This document shows, piece by piece, positions 19,522 to 27,614 of a stretch of DNA of 64,000 nucleotides. The notes beneath the pieces were generated by a model that was not told the DNA's origin, did not search any database, and worked only from the letters and a program-made list of their open reading frames with translations. The position numbers and the translations under genes were made by a program. The stretch comes from Pseudoalteromonas rubra (GTDB lineage Bacteria; Pseudomonadota; Gammaproteobacteria; Enterobacterales; Alteromonadaceae), in NCBI RefSeq assembly GCF_001482385.1, contig NZ_CP013611.1:868001-932000 (forward strand). The letters are read 5' to 3'. Every line of letters starts with the position of its first letter. Within the stretch, counting starts at the first letter, position 1.

Positions 19522-20595
19522 TTATTGCGCTTTCACGCTTTGACCCAATGTACAGTCAAGTATAAATGGTTCATAAACACTGCCAATCAACAGGTGGTCT
19601 TCATAGGGCGCACCAACGCTTGAGCCTGAGATAGCCTCGCCGTTATTCAGGTATATTTCATCCACTGACATACCCTCGTTTACATTTATCCGAAGCACTT
19701 GTGACGCTGAGAGATTTGCATGATTTTTACTGTGCTCCAGATACTTGAGCATTTGTGGGTGGCCTGCAACCCACAAATTACCTTCAGAATCCCATTCGAG
19801 ATTGTCTAGCCCGCTATCAATTGTCATTTCGTCAATGAGTTGCAACGTTCCTGTTTGCTTATCTCGCGCATAGGTTAACAGCCTCTCACCAGTGGACTCA
19901 GAAACATACACTTTTGACGAATCACGGCTGACTTGAATACCGTTTGGGTAGATAAGATCACTAGTTAATTTAGTAATACTACCGTTTTTTCCATATGCTA
20001 TTCCACCGCGCGCCAGACGGCCGAAGGATTCCAACAGGCGACCAAAACGAGTGAGGCTGCCTTTGTCTATGGTTGCATAAAAACTGTCACTGGTAATTGC
20101 CGCAACATCATTTAGGCTATACGGTAAATCTGTTGTAAGTGTTTTTGCACGTTTGAGCGCCCCATCGATAATTTCAAAAATGATTACTTCACTATCAGAG
20201 CGCTGCTCACTGCCGGGGGCTGATGGAGGGTGATTCACGACAAAAAGCCGATCTGCTCCATGAGGGTTCTTCCACAAAGAAACCCCATGTGGGTAAAAAG
20301 TGTCGCCAAGATCGTGAGACATAAGCGTTGGCTTTGAATGGGAGCCTGTTTGATAAATATATATACCGCCACCTTTAGTCCAATTACGTCTGTCGTGTGC
20401 AGAGATATAAGCCAGGCCACTTGTTGGATCTATCGTTATGTCCTCTGCGCCTACCACACCTTCTACTGTGCTGCAGGTGCCTGCAAAATGCGGTTCGATT
20501 GTTTTATATGCTCCGCTATCAATAACTGTATCCATGACAAAAACAGCCGGAGGTAAGAGCAGGACCGTGATACCTATTAAGCACTTTTTTAGCAT
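19522..20595 (-). CDS. SMP-30/arylesterase-like beta-propeller protein
   Basis: 357 residues. The N-terminus (MLKKCLIGITVLLLPPAVFVMD) is a signal or membrane anchor. The body has propeller repeats with GAEDITIDPTSGLAYISAHDRR, HPHGVSL-type segments (YPHGVSLW), LNDVAAI, YPNGIQVSRDSSKVYVSES and LDNLEWDSEGNLWVAGHP, matching the SMP-30/gluconolactonase and paraoxonase/arylesterase fold, where Asn, Asp and Glu at these turns bind calcium. A lactonase or esterase role is likely, substrate unknown. It stands alone with no attC site around it, so I place it outside the integron array. Confidence 0.7.
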   Translation of the reverse strand: MLKKCLIGITVLLLPPAVFVMDTVIDSGAYKTIEPHFAGTCSTVEGVVGAEDITIDPTSGLAYISAHDRRNWTKGGGIYIYQTGSHSKPTLMSHDLGDTFYPHGVSLWKNPHGADRLFVVNHPPSAPGSEQRSDSEVIIFEIIDGALKRAKTLTTDLPYSLNDVAAITSDSFYATIDKGSLTRFGRLLESFGRLARGGIAYGKNGSITKLTSDLIYPNGIQVSRDSSKVYVSESTGERLLTYARDKQTGTLQLIDEMTIDSGLDNLEWDSEGNLWVAGHPQMLKYLEHSKNHANLSASQVLRINVNEGMSVDEIYLNNGEAISGSSVGAPYEDHLLIGSVYEPFILDCTLGQSVKAQ

Positions 20596-21266
20596 TCAAT
20601 TTCTCTTTGTTAATTTGTCTGTTCAATTAAAGTTGGACCAATAAATAAGAACAGGTATATGTTGATAGGCCCAAACGACTAAAGCACGTGTTCCTTGTTA
20701 AGTGAGTTTCTTCTTTCTCATCTAACAGAACTTGCTGCTCAATTACTATTGCTGATTGGCATGCACCGCATACTCGCCAAAAACACATTCATGTTTTTAA
20801 TGATTTTGGAGCCCAGTCTATGCGATAGGTGCAGTTAGAAGATAACCAATGGCCCTTTTTAAGTAACTAAGAGTATTGTAATAATTTGTGATGTATTTTT
20901 ATCCAGATACTCACCCAGCAATGAAGTAACACTCACAAGTAATGAAGTTGCATCTTTTTGGGCTCAACCGTATGAACTGCCTTAGAAAGCCTTAATTGTG
21001 AAAAGCCAACTAATCGACATCCACCTCAGTCGTACTCATCAAAAGCGGTTTGTTTTAAATTGAAGTGTGTGATTTTCGGATGGATGATGAAATGAATATT
21101 CCTGAATCAGCACCAGTGTACCAACCTTCTTTTTCAAGATGTAAAGTTAGATCAAGCAGTTGTTCTGGCAACCTTTAAGTCAATGACAAACCTGTCATCA
21201 GGCGATTACTCAACCTTTGTCAGCACACGGCTAACGACCCAATAAAACCTCATTTTTACTCTGCAG
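20596..21266. other. Intergenic up to the first IS, no supported gene
   Basis: About 670 bp of AT-rich DNA, with no frame that looks coding and no clear attC site. It marks the boundary between ordinary chromosome and the distal integron end. Confidence 0.4.
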
Positions 21267-22303
21267 GGCGTTGTTTCCTAAATCATTGAACTAATTTAGC
21301 CTTATGTGATCAGATCTCGAAAGCAAACACAGAGGCTGAACTTTGAAAGAAAAGCGTATCACCAACTGGCGCGAATACAACAAAGCCCTTATCGCCAGAA
21401 GTAACATCCAACTTTGGTTTTCCGAGGACGCGATTGAACAGTGGAACAACACGCAACATCTCGGCGGTAAAGGTCGAACTAATCATTTCTCTGAACTGGC
21501 AATTGAGACCTGCCTGACTTTACGGGCTGTATTTCGCTTGTCTCTTCGAGCTGCACAGGGTTTTGTTTCCTCATTAATATCAATGATGAAGCTTGATTTG
21601 GATACGCCAACTTATAGTTGTTTGTGCAAGCGTAGTGCAAAGCTGGCAGTTCGCTATAGGCCACACTCCAGTGCATCCGGAGGCATTGATATTGTGGTTG
21701 ATAGCACTGGTTTGAAGGTGTACGGAAATGGTGAGTGGCATGCAAGAAAACATGGTGCAAACAAGCGCCGAACATGGCGAAAGCTACACCTGGCAGTAGT
21801 TGATTCAGATACACACCAAATCGTAGGCGCTGAGTTGTCCACAGTGTTTGTAGCTGATTCAGAAGTTTTGGGTGACCTACTCACACCATTGCGCAGGAAG
21901 ATCAGTTCAGTTAAAGCAGATGGTGCTATGATACCAAAGGCTGTTATGCCGAAGTAGCCGCTAAAAAAGCCGAAGCAGTGATCCCACCAAGGAGTAACGC
22001 GCAGTTGTGGGAGGATGGACATGCTCGCAACAGCGCGGTCATTTTAACAAAGCATATAGGCAGCAGTAAGTGGAAAAAATGTGTGAACTACCACCAACGT
22101 TCACTGGCGGAAACGGCAATGTACCGATACAAACAGCTAATGGGTGACAAGCTGGTCAGTCGTGGATTCAATCAGCAACACACTGAAGCGATGATCAAAG
22201 TGAAAGTACTCAATAGAATGACTGGGCTAGGTATGCCTGAATATCAGGGAAGCAGTTGAAATCTCGGTGTTACCTAAGTTATCTGGATTTGATCAACAAG
22301 GCC
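21267..22303 (+). mobile_element. IS5-family (IS903-like) element, copy 1
   Basis: 1037 bp. Ends GGCGTTGTT (21267) and, inverted, GGCCTTGTT (22303) match IS903-type termini. The 9-bp flanks (ACTCTGCAG and CTAACGGGG) do not match, so no target duplication remains. Its right end cuts the neighbouring cassette gene. A second copy lies inverted at 27615-28649. Confidence 0.85.
21343..22259 (+). pseudogene. IS5-family transposase, frameshifted
   Basis: Compared with the intact copy at 27659-28573 it has one base lost in the segment coding KADGAYD (near 21928) and one codon gained in LAVVDSD. The reading frame therefore stops at 21957 (204 codons) and resumes from about 21978 to 22259. The first catalytic Asp (DIVVDSTGLKVYG) is in the first part and the Glu (SLAETAMYRYK) in the second, so no active enzyme is expected. 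Start TTG/ATG as in the intact copy. Confidence 0.85.
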
Positions 22304-22601
22304 CTAACGGGGGGGCAAAGGAAAAGGTATACAGAAAGAGCCCGAGAGAACAAAGCCCTGATACCAATGAAAATGCAATATACCCATATCCTATCTTACT
22401 ATGACTTTTTGCGTAGGTAAGCCGAACTAACGCAACGAAACCAATTAAGCCCAGATACGCACAAATACCTATTAGCAACACAGATATATCTTTCTCCTCA
22501 AACGCAATAAAATGGAGCGTTGAAAGCACTATCCCCTGAAAAATCAGCAGGCAGATGGGGATAGCCAGTAAACCAACCATTACCTTTGAAATGACAGTCA
22601 T
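22304..22601 (-). pseudogene. Cassette gene for small membrane protein, 3' end cut by IS
   Basis: Starts at the ATG at 22601, with GAGG upstream. About 99 residues with three likely membrane spans (MVGLLAIPICLLIFQGIVL, ISVLLIGICAYLGLIGFVALV, YIAFSLVSGLCSLGLFLY). The frame runs into the IS5-like element and stops inside it at 22293, so the natural C-terminus and probably the attC site are lost. Last recognisable cassette before the IS. Confidence 0.5.
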
Positions 22602-22616
22602 CTGAGCCTCAATTCC

Positions 22617-22658
22617 GCACAAACGCTTGCAGCAAGACTATGACTACGCTTGTTATAT
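22617..22658 (-). repeat. Degenerate attC site
   Basis: Ends with the core-like GTTATAT at 22652-22658 and begins near ACAAAC, with weak inner complementarity and only ~42 bp. Position, just after the esterase stop and before the next gene, suggests a decayed or shortened attC. Confidence 0.35.
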
Positions 22659-23453
22659 GCCGTATTGCTGTTGATACTGAAACAGTCCTTTTAACGCATT
22701 GTAAATCCCAGCGGCCATTGTGAAATCATGCGAATCATTCTCAAATTCATCTAGTTCCAATTTTAAGTCTAAATGACGATTCCTCATAATTGTTAGCGCG
22801 AGAGAATCATAAACTTCGCGCATCTCTCCACCTTCATCGCCTATACCCATATAGAGATAATTTTGATTCGTTGTTTTGGATTTAACGTATTTCTTTGTCG
22901 CTTCAGAGGTTTCCCGAGCTCCCCACCACACAGCAGGGCTAAATGCTAAATGACTTTGAAAAAGTTTAGGTCGAGACTGAAAACTATGAATAACCAACAA
23001 GCCAGCTACAGAATGGCCTGCTAACACGTTAAAATAAGTAGTTCGATAATCGTGATTTATCTTTGGGATCAGCTCCTTTTCTATAAAATCTAAAAAGTGT
23101 TCCCCTCCTCCTCCTTCGCCAACTGGTCCCCGGGGATCCTTGTTCACCGTCGGAGCAAAATCTCTAAGACGGTTGCTACTGGTTATTCCAACAATAATAT
23201 GTTCGTATGACCCGTTTGAAAGATGTAATCTATGAAGCATCCCTTTTACTAACTCACCATTAAGCTCACCATCAAGCACATAAAGAACTGGATATCTTTT
23301 TGTTGAATTTGTCGTATACGATGAAGGCAGCGCAACGGTAATACTTGGTGTTTCGGCTAAATATTTTGAATTAGGTAGTTTCGCTGCTATGAAATTCGAA
23401 GCATCAACTAATGTCGAAATAAAAAATAGAAGTACTACAATAAAAATTCTCAA
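22653..23453 (-). CDS. Cassette: secreted alpha/beta-hydrolase (esterase PF00756 type)
   Basis: 266 residues with a signal peptide (MRIFIVVLLFFISTLVDA). The fold signature is YPVLYVLDGELN, IVGITSSNRLRDFAP and the nucleophile elbow AGHSVAGLLV with Ser about 148; the C-terminal NDSHDF likely supplies the catalytic His. This is the putative-esterase family that includes siderophore esterases of the IroE/BesA kind and antigen-85-like enzymes. Substrate unknown. It is in the cassette orientation, bounded by attC-like sequence on both sides, which makes it one of the larger cassette genes in this array. Confidence 0.75.
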   Translation of the reverse strand: MRIFIVVLLFFISTLVDASNFIAAKLPNSKYLAETPSITVALPSSYTTNSTKRYPVLYVLDGELNGELVKGMLHRLHLSNGSYEHIIVGITSSNRLRDFAPTVNKDPRGPVGEGGGGEHFLDFIEKELIPKINHDYRTTYFNVLAGHSVAGLLVIHSFQSRPKLFQSHLAFSPAVWWGARETSEATKKYVKSKTTNQNYLYMGIGDEGGEMREVYDSLALTIMRNRHLDLKLELDEFENDSHDFTMAAGIYNALKGLFQYQQQYGI

Positions 23454-23491
23454 AATGTAAATTTCCTTTTATGATTTAGTATTATTAAGGC

Positions 23492-23941
23492 GTATAACAG
23501 CCAGATCTGAGTATCTCACAAATACCCATATATAAAATCAATGTAGCGAACACACACGATATTGCTTGTTCTAATTTATTTCGATTAAAACCAATTAGAT
23601 TAACAACACCATGCTTGATACCCCCATCCTACACGATATATAAAGAGAAAACTGCCCCAAATTCATGCCCCGCGCCTTGATTACTTAATGCTGGCAACTG
23701 AGACATTGCTCGATGACAATCATCTTTCGTTTACCGAGCAGGGTCGGACCAAACACTATATTAAACGAGTTGCGCCGGGCTATACACAAATACGTGCGCT
23801 TGATACATTGGCTTGAGAGGCCTCAATTATGAGGGGATCCCCCAGCGCCCTCAATAAGCGGTGCGAATTGCCAGGTTAATTAAGCAACGAGGGAGCACAA
23901 GTCTAGCTTTTTGCGTCCACTGCTTGGTTTGTTTGTTATGT
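23492..23941 (-). repeat. attC site split by an IS10-like remnant
   Basis: The left core (GTATAAC, 23492-23498, to 23506) and the right part (from CGCC at 23846 to GTTATGT at 23935-23941) make one attC when the 339-bp insertion is removed. It serves the cassette of the 87-residue membrane protein. Confidence 0.6.
23507..23845 (+). mobile_element. 339-bp internally deleted IS10-like derivative
   Basis: The left end (CTGAG..., with ATCAATG and the first codons of the transposase, diverged and interrupted) and the right end (GGCCTCAATTATGAGGGGAT to CAG) both match the full IS10-like element at 31100-32418. The central ~1 kb is missing. With both ends kept it looks like a MITE made from that IS. 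No exact 9-bp duplication remains. Confidence 0.8.
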
Positions 23942-24199
23942 GCCCTCAACTATTAGATAACCCAAACCGATTAGCAGAGCTGGAAAACACAAGGCAAATG
24001 GTCGATGCAGTACAGTACCGGAAATTAACTTTGCCACTTTAAAACTACTGCGGCTGAAAAAGTTAAATATATGCTCCGCGGAATACAAGATGAATATGCC
24101 TGCCACTACCAAAGACTCTATGTCGTAACCAAAGTGGAGAAAAGTGACAAACAAGATAAAAATCACGCAACCCACTAGAATAAGTAAAAAATTGCCCAT
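23936..24199 (-). CDS. Cassette: small membrane protein
   Basis: 87 residues with about three hydrophobic segments (LLILVGCVIFILFVTFLHFG, SLVVAGIFILYSAEHIFNF, FALCFPALLIGLGYLIVEG) and little else. Its stop overlaps the attC end. No family recognised. Confidence 0.55.
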   Translation of the reverse strand: MGNFLLILVGCVIFILFVTFLHFGYDIESLVVAGIFILYSAEHIFNFFSRSSFKVAKLISGTVLHRPFALCFPALLIGLGYLIVEGT

Positions 24200-24228
24200 T
24201 TAGTGAATTTCTCCCCGCTCCTTGAAGC

Positions 24229-24289
24229 ACATAACGCACACGTATTGGACACGGGCTCGCGGGCGTCCTAGTTGACTCGCTTGTTATAT
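24229..24289 (-). repeat. attC site (short)
   Basis: Runs from ACATAAC (24229-24235) to GTTATAT (24283-24289), with GGAC and GTCC able to pair inside. About 61 bp. It lies at the 3' end of the HxlR gene and bounds the regulated three-gene cassette on its left. Confidence 0.55.
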
Positions 24290-24625
24290 GTTATTTTCAA
24301 TTTCATCTTGTAGTTTTTCAAGCTCATCAAGGACTTTCATAAATTTTGCACCGAAATCAGTGACTTTATACTCCACCCTTGGTGGCACCTCATTGTAAGA
24401 AATTCGCTCCAGGATCCCAAACTCCGTATTTTTACGCAGGCACTGGTTCAGAACTTTAGTGGTTAAACCTTCAATGCTGCGCACCATTTCACCAGGTCGA
24501 TTGATCCCATCGGCCAAGAGCTGATAAACCGTAAGAGACCATTTACAGCCATAAATAGTCTCCACCATCTTTGCACTTTCAGTCGGTGCGTTTTTTCTCA
24601 AATATTTTTTTTCTCTATCTTTCAT
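24284..24625 (-). CDS. Cassette: HxlR-family transcriptional regulator
   Basis: 113 residues. The winged-helix pattern of the HxlR/DUF24 family is clear: IYGCKWSLTVYQLLADGINRPGEM, then LTTKVLNQCLRKNTEFGILER, then VEYKVTDFGAKFMKVLDEL. It is divergent from the SDR gene with a 106-bp gap holding an inverted repeat, so it probably represses or activates the SDR-cupin pair in response to a reactive or redox signal, as many family members do. A Cys sits in the first helix region (YGCKW), the place where redox-sensing members carry theirs. Its stop lies in the attC site. Confidence 0.85.
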   Translation of the reverse strand: MKDREKKYLRKNAPTESAKMVETIYGCKWSLTVYQLLADGINRPGEMVRSIEGLTTKVLNQCLRKNTEFGILERISYNEVPPRVEYKVTDFGAKFMKVLDELEKLQDEIENNI

Positions 24626-24636
24626 AAAGATGTACC

Positions 24637-24673
24637 AAAAAGTACCTACCTTACCAATTTGTACTTACTTTTT
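24637..24673. promoter_or_regulatory. Inverted repeat, candidate HxlR operator
   Basis: AAAAAGTACCTAC (24637-24649) and GTACTTACTTTTT (24661-24673) are inverted copies with two mismatches, centred in the divergent intergenic region. HxlR regulators bind inverted GTAC-type sites between their own gene and the target, so this is a natural operator candidate. Confidence 0.5.
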
Positions 24674-24731
24674 AACGCTAAAGTGATTCGATAAATTATC
24701 TCCGTACCTTAACATATATCGGAGAATTTCT

Positions 24732-25505
24732 ATGACAACTTCAAACATTGCATTAATCGTCGGCGGTTCGAGCGGAATGGGCTTTGCAACAGCAAAACAA
24801 CTCGTCGCTCAAGGGAGTAGTGTTATTATCTTAGGCAACAACGCTGAAAAGCTGGAGTCGGCAAAGTCTCAATTAACCGCAATAGCGAGCAATGACATTA
24901 GTATTGAGACACTACAAGCCAATCTCTATGAGCAACAAGATGTTGACAGAGTCATTCAAGCGCTAAACTCGGACGAAAGGCATATCCAATACCTTGTTAA
25001 TTCGGCAGGTTACTTCAACCCTAAGCCATATTTAGAACACGGATCAGAGGATTATGATGCTTATGCTCTACTGAATCGGGCCATCTTCTTTATAAGCCAA
25101 GCCGTATCCCAAAATATGCGTAACAATGGAGGTGGCTCCATTGTTCATATTGGTTCAATGTGGGCTAAGCAGGCGATCAAAGCAACCCCCTCTTCTGCTT
25201 ACTCCATGGCAAAAGCAGGATTACACGCGTTAACGCAGCATATGGCAATGGAACTAGCCGATCATAACATTAGGGTAAATGCTGTGTCACCTGCGGTAGT
25301 GAAAACGCCTATTTACGAAACTTTTATCGACCCGGCAGAAGTGGATGATGCCCTTGCAGGTTTTGACAGTTTCCATCCCATTGGTCGTATTGGCACACCA
25401 GATGACGTTGCCAACGCTATCATGTTCCTTTTGAACGAGAGTTCAAGCTGGATAACAGGCGCGATTTGGGACGTTGACGGCGGTGTTATTGCTGGCAGAA
25501 ATTAA
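24732..25505 (+). CDS. Cassette: short-chain dehydrogenase/reductase
   Basis: 257 residues, usual SDR length. The nucleotide-binding motif GGSSGMGFA is at about 11-19, NSAG at about 89, and the catalytic Ser-Tyr-Lys in IGSMWAKQ...[10 protein letters not shown]. The C-terminal [12 protein letters not shown] is typical of classical SDRs. Substrate unknown. Transcribed against the cassette array, with its own promoter region shared with the HxlR regulator, and followed 25 bp later by the cupin gene. The pair with a ChrR-like cupin suggests quinone, aldehyde or similar detoxification (inference). Confidence 0.87.
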   Translation: MTTSNIALIVGGSSGMGFATAKQLVAQGSSVIILGNNAEKLESAKSQLTAIASNDISIETLQANLYEQQDVDRVIQALNSDERHIQYLVNSAGYFNPKPYLEHGSEDYDAYALLNRAIFFISQAVSQNMRNNGGGSIVHIGSMWAKQAIKATPSSAYSMAKAGLHALTQHMAMELADHNIRVNAVSPAVVKTPIYETFIDPAEVDDALAGFDSFHPIGRIGTPDDVANAIMFLLNESSSWITGAIWDVDGGVIAGRN

Positions 25506-25530
25506 GCAACAATCTTTATTGGAGGTCAAC

Positions 25531-26193
25531 ATGACTACTTTAATCAATGCAGATTTCAAGCAACGTGTCGTCATTCAGCCCGCCGACTATAAATGGGTTG
25601 ACTCCCCAATGCCTGGCGTTGAGCGCATGATGCTTGATCGCGTTGGCGATGAAGTTGCACGAGCGACCTCTATCGTTCGTTACGCACCATACTCTACGTT
25701 TTCGTCACACACTCATAGTGGTGGAGAAGAATTCTTAGTACTTGATGGAGTGTTTTCGGACGAGCATCAAAACTACGCAAAGGGGAGCTATGTGCGTAAC
25801 CCAATTGGTACATCTCACACACCAAAAATAGGTAAAGAAGGTGCAACTATATTGGTAAAGCTACATCAATTTGCTCAGGACGACACAGAGCAAAAAATGA
25901 TAGACACTCAAAACCACCCGTGGCACCAAGGGCTTGTAGATGGGCTAACGGTGATGCCATTGCATGAGTTTAAAGGTGAGAAGGTCGCCTTAGTTAAATG
26001 GTCACCTCACACTCGATTTCAATCGCACACTCATTGGGGAGGGGAAGAGATCTTTGTACTAGAAGGCACATTTTACGATGAGCATGGCCAATATCCCAAA
26101 GGCACCTGGCTTCGTAGCCCCCACATGAGCCAGCATACGCCTTTTACGAAAGAGGATGGCGCATTGATTTATGTAAAGGTGGGTCATTTGTAA
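25531..26193 (+). CDS. Cassette: bicupin protein (ChrR-like)
   Basis: 220 residues from the ATG at 25531, which has GGAGG eight bases upstream. The frame opens earlier inside the SDR gene without a comparable site. Two cupin repeats show the metal-binding pattern: SSHTHSGGEEFLVLDGVFSDE with SYVRNPIGTSHTP, then QSHTHWGGEEIFVLEGTFYDE with TWLRSPHMSQHTP. Both keep His-X-His, Glu and a later His. The family resembles the cupin half of the anti-sigma factor ChrR, but the N-terminal zinc domain is absent. Its stop abuts the next attC. Confidence 0.83.
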   Translation: MTTLINADFKQRVVIQPADYKWVDSPMPGVERMMLDRVGDEVARATSIVRYAPYSTFSSHTHSGGEEFLVLDGVFSDEHQNYAKGSYVRNPIGTSHTPKIGKEGATILVKLHQFAQDDTEQKMIDTQNHPWHQGLVDGLTVMPLHEFKGEKVALVKWSPHTRFQSHTHWGGEEIFVLEGTFYDEHGQYPKGTWLRSPHMSQHTPFTKEDGALIYVKVGHL

Positions 26194-26295
26194 ATACAAC
26201 GCTCGCATGAGGCCCTAATACGCTTGCTGGTATTTTGGGGCCTGTTACCGGTCCAGCAAGTGTGTAATGGGTCGGTTTTAATGCATTTGTTAGGT
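26194..26295 (-). repeat. attC site
   Basis: 102 bp from ATACAAC (26194-26200) to GTTAGGT (26289-26295), with inner arms CGCTTGCTGG and CCAGCAAGTG that pair. It bounds the GRAM-like cassette and the right side of the regulated cassette. Confidence 0.65.
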
Positions 26296-26709
26296 ATTTC
26301 TGTGCTGTATTTGGCTTTCAATCTTCTGCATAAAGCTCTGTGCGCCAAAGCATCTAAATTTAAAGATCCCGTACGGTGTTGTGACAGCGATGATTTTCGT
26401 CAAGAAGCCAAATTCAAGGTCAATGTTGAAGATATGCGCTAAAGGAATGCTAAGAGCATTGTCGCCCTTGTGGAATATTTCGTTCAAGGTGTTTGGGGTA
26501 AAATTAATATGATCTTGAGTAAGGATGGCCGCTCCCCCAACCCAAAGGCCACCATATGCTTCCTTAAACTGATTCAGGACTGATTCAACTACCAGCCCGT
26601 GGAAATCGAAGCCTGACAGATCTGCAAGATTTCCGACCAGAGACAGATCTTCTTTTGCATCTTCGATTAAAAAGTTACAAAGCTTTTTAGCTATTTTTAA
26701 ATTTGACAT
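26290..26709 (-). CDS. Cassette: GRAM/PH-like domain protein
   Basis: 139 residues, no signal. The second half (VGGAAILTQDHINFTPNTLNEIF...LSIPLAHIFNIDLE...IIAVTTPYGIFKFRCFGAQSFMQKIE) has the strand-helix pattern of a bacterial GRAM/PH-like domain. The first half is helical. Function unknown; such domains bind lipids or peptides. Confidence 0.6.
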   Translation of the reverse strand: MSNLKIAKKLCNFLIEDAKEDLSLVGNLADLSGFDFHGLVVESVLNQFKEAYGGLWVGGAAILTQDHINFTPNTLNEIFHKGDNALSIPLAHIFNIDLEFGFLTKIIAVTTPYGIFKFRCFGAQSFMQKIESQIQHRNT

Positions 26710-26726
26710 ATGCTTCCGTGATGTAT

Positions 26727-26816
26727 GCCCAGCGCCCGCCTAAGCGGGAAAAATTTTGGTGCGTGTTTTTGAAAAAGAGACAGGATTTTGCATCCGAATT
26801 GCAGCGCCTGCTATAA
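26727..26816 (-). repeat. Degenerate attC site
   Basis: About 90 bp between GCCCAGC and GCTATAA, each one or two bases off the attC cores (RYYYAAC and GTTRRRY). The inner arm CCCGCCTAAGCGGG is kept. It is probably inactive. Confidence 0.5.
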
Positions 26817-26818
26817 GT

Positions 26819-27181
26819 CTACTTCAAATATTTGACTAATATTGCTTTAAAAACCAACCAATAACAACCAGCAATGCAAATGGCACTCGAATAGAACTGG
26901 AATGCGACATTAACGCCACCTGTTGAATTGATGAAATGAACCCCAGGAAAAACCAACAAGAAAATTGGGATAATTACATTCAGAAGCTTATAATCTTTTC
27001 GCCATAAATAAGGACTAACAATGCCAATAATTAGCCCTATAAGAATACCAATTAAAATTGCTAAATCGGCTCTATCATAATTAGTAAGAAGAGCAATCAA
27101 TGTACATAAGCCAAACGTGGTAATCCAAACTGATCTTTCAACAAGCTTTAAGTTATGTCTCGCTAAATCCGAATTCATCAT
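26819..27181 (-). CDS. Cassette: four-span membrane protein
   Basis: 120 residues with about four hydrophobic segments (WITTFGLCTLIALL, LAILIGILIGLIIGIVSPYLW, LLNVIIPIFLLVFPGVHFI, AICIAGCYWLVFKAILV). No family recognised. Cassette orientation, between two decayed attC sites. Confidence 0.55.
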   Translation of the reverse strand: MMNSDLARHNLKLVERSVWITTFGLCTLIALLTNYDRADLAILIGILIGLIIGIVSPYLWRKDYKLLNVIIPIFLLVFPGVHFINSTGGVNVAFQFYSSAICIAGCYWLVFKAILVKYLK

Positions 27182-27196
27182 CTATGTTCCATGGGC

Positions 27197-27304
27197 TTAT
27201 AACGCCGTTGTCCACGGCTAAAATAGTTGATTAAAAAGTGGCAAAGCACGAACAAAGCCAACTGGTTGTACCAACGTTTACGACTTTATTATGTTTTCAT
27301 TTCA
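27197..27304 (-). repeat. attC site with mutated core
   Basis: About 108 bp. The left end is a normal TATAACGCCGTTG; the right end reads ATTATGT where GTTATGT is expected, so the exchange core has lost its G. Inner arms with AGTTG and CAACT remain. It follows the truncated cassette gene at 27299. Confidence 0.55.
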
Positions 27305-27614
27305 TAAACAAATTTAAAAGCGCTACCTTTCTTTTCAGGTTGCCAACCAGTTTGAAGAGCAGACCTGATGCAATTTTCAGTATCTTCTGGTGTTACAGGT
27401 AGTTCGGGGGTTCCAACCCAATTCTCACAACGTATTCAAGGAAACATTATAGATAAAACAGCGCCAGACTTTTTGGTTGACTCTGCTGCAGCGATCGTGT
27501 GGTTTCCAAAAGCCCCCTGACTATATGCCGGTTTGCTTCGAATCGGTCATCTGCACTCTACAGAATCAACAACTAATTTACGTGAACCTTTCTTCGGGAT
27601 TGCCATAAGTCAAC
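27299..27614 (-). pseudogene. Remnant of a cassette gene cut by IS5-like element
   Basis: On the minus strand a 3' coding piece of ~47 codons (RCENWVGTPELPV...NCIRSALQTGWQPEKKG...YEMKT) ends at 27299-27301 and is preceded by an in-frame stop near 27440. The IS5-like element begins at 27615, so the 5' part is lost or shuffled. No family recognised. Confidence 0.4.

Noticed and set aside
19522..20595. SMP-30-like gene considered as a further cassette
   Set aside because: No attC-like sequence on either side.
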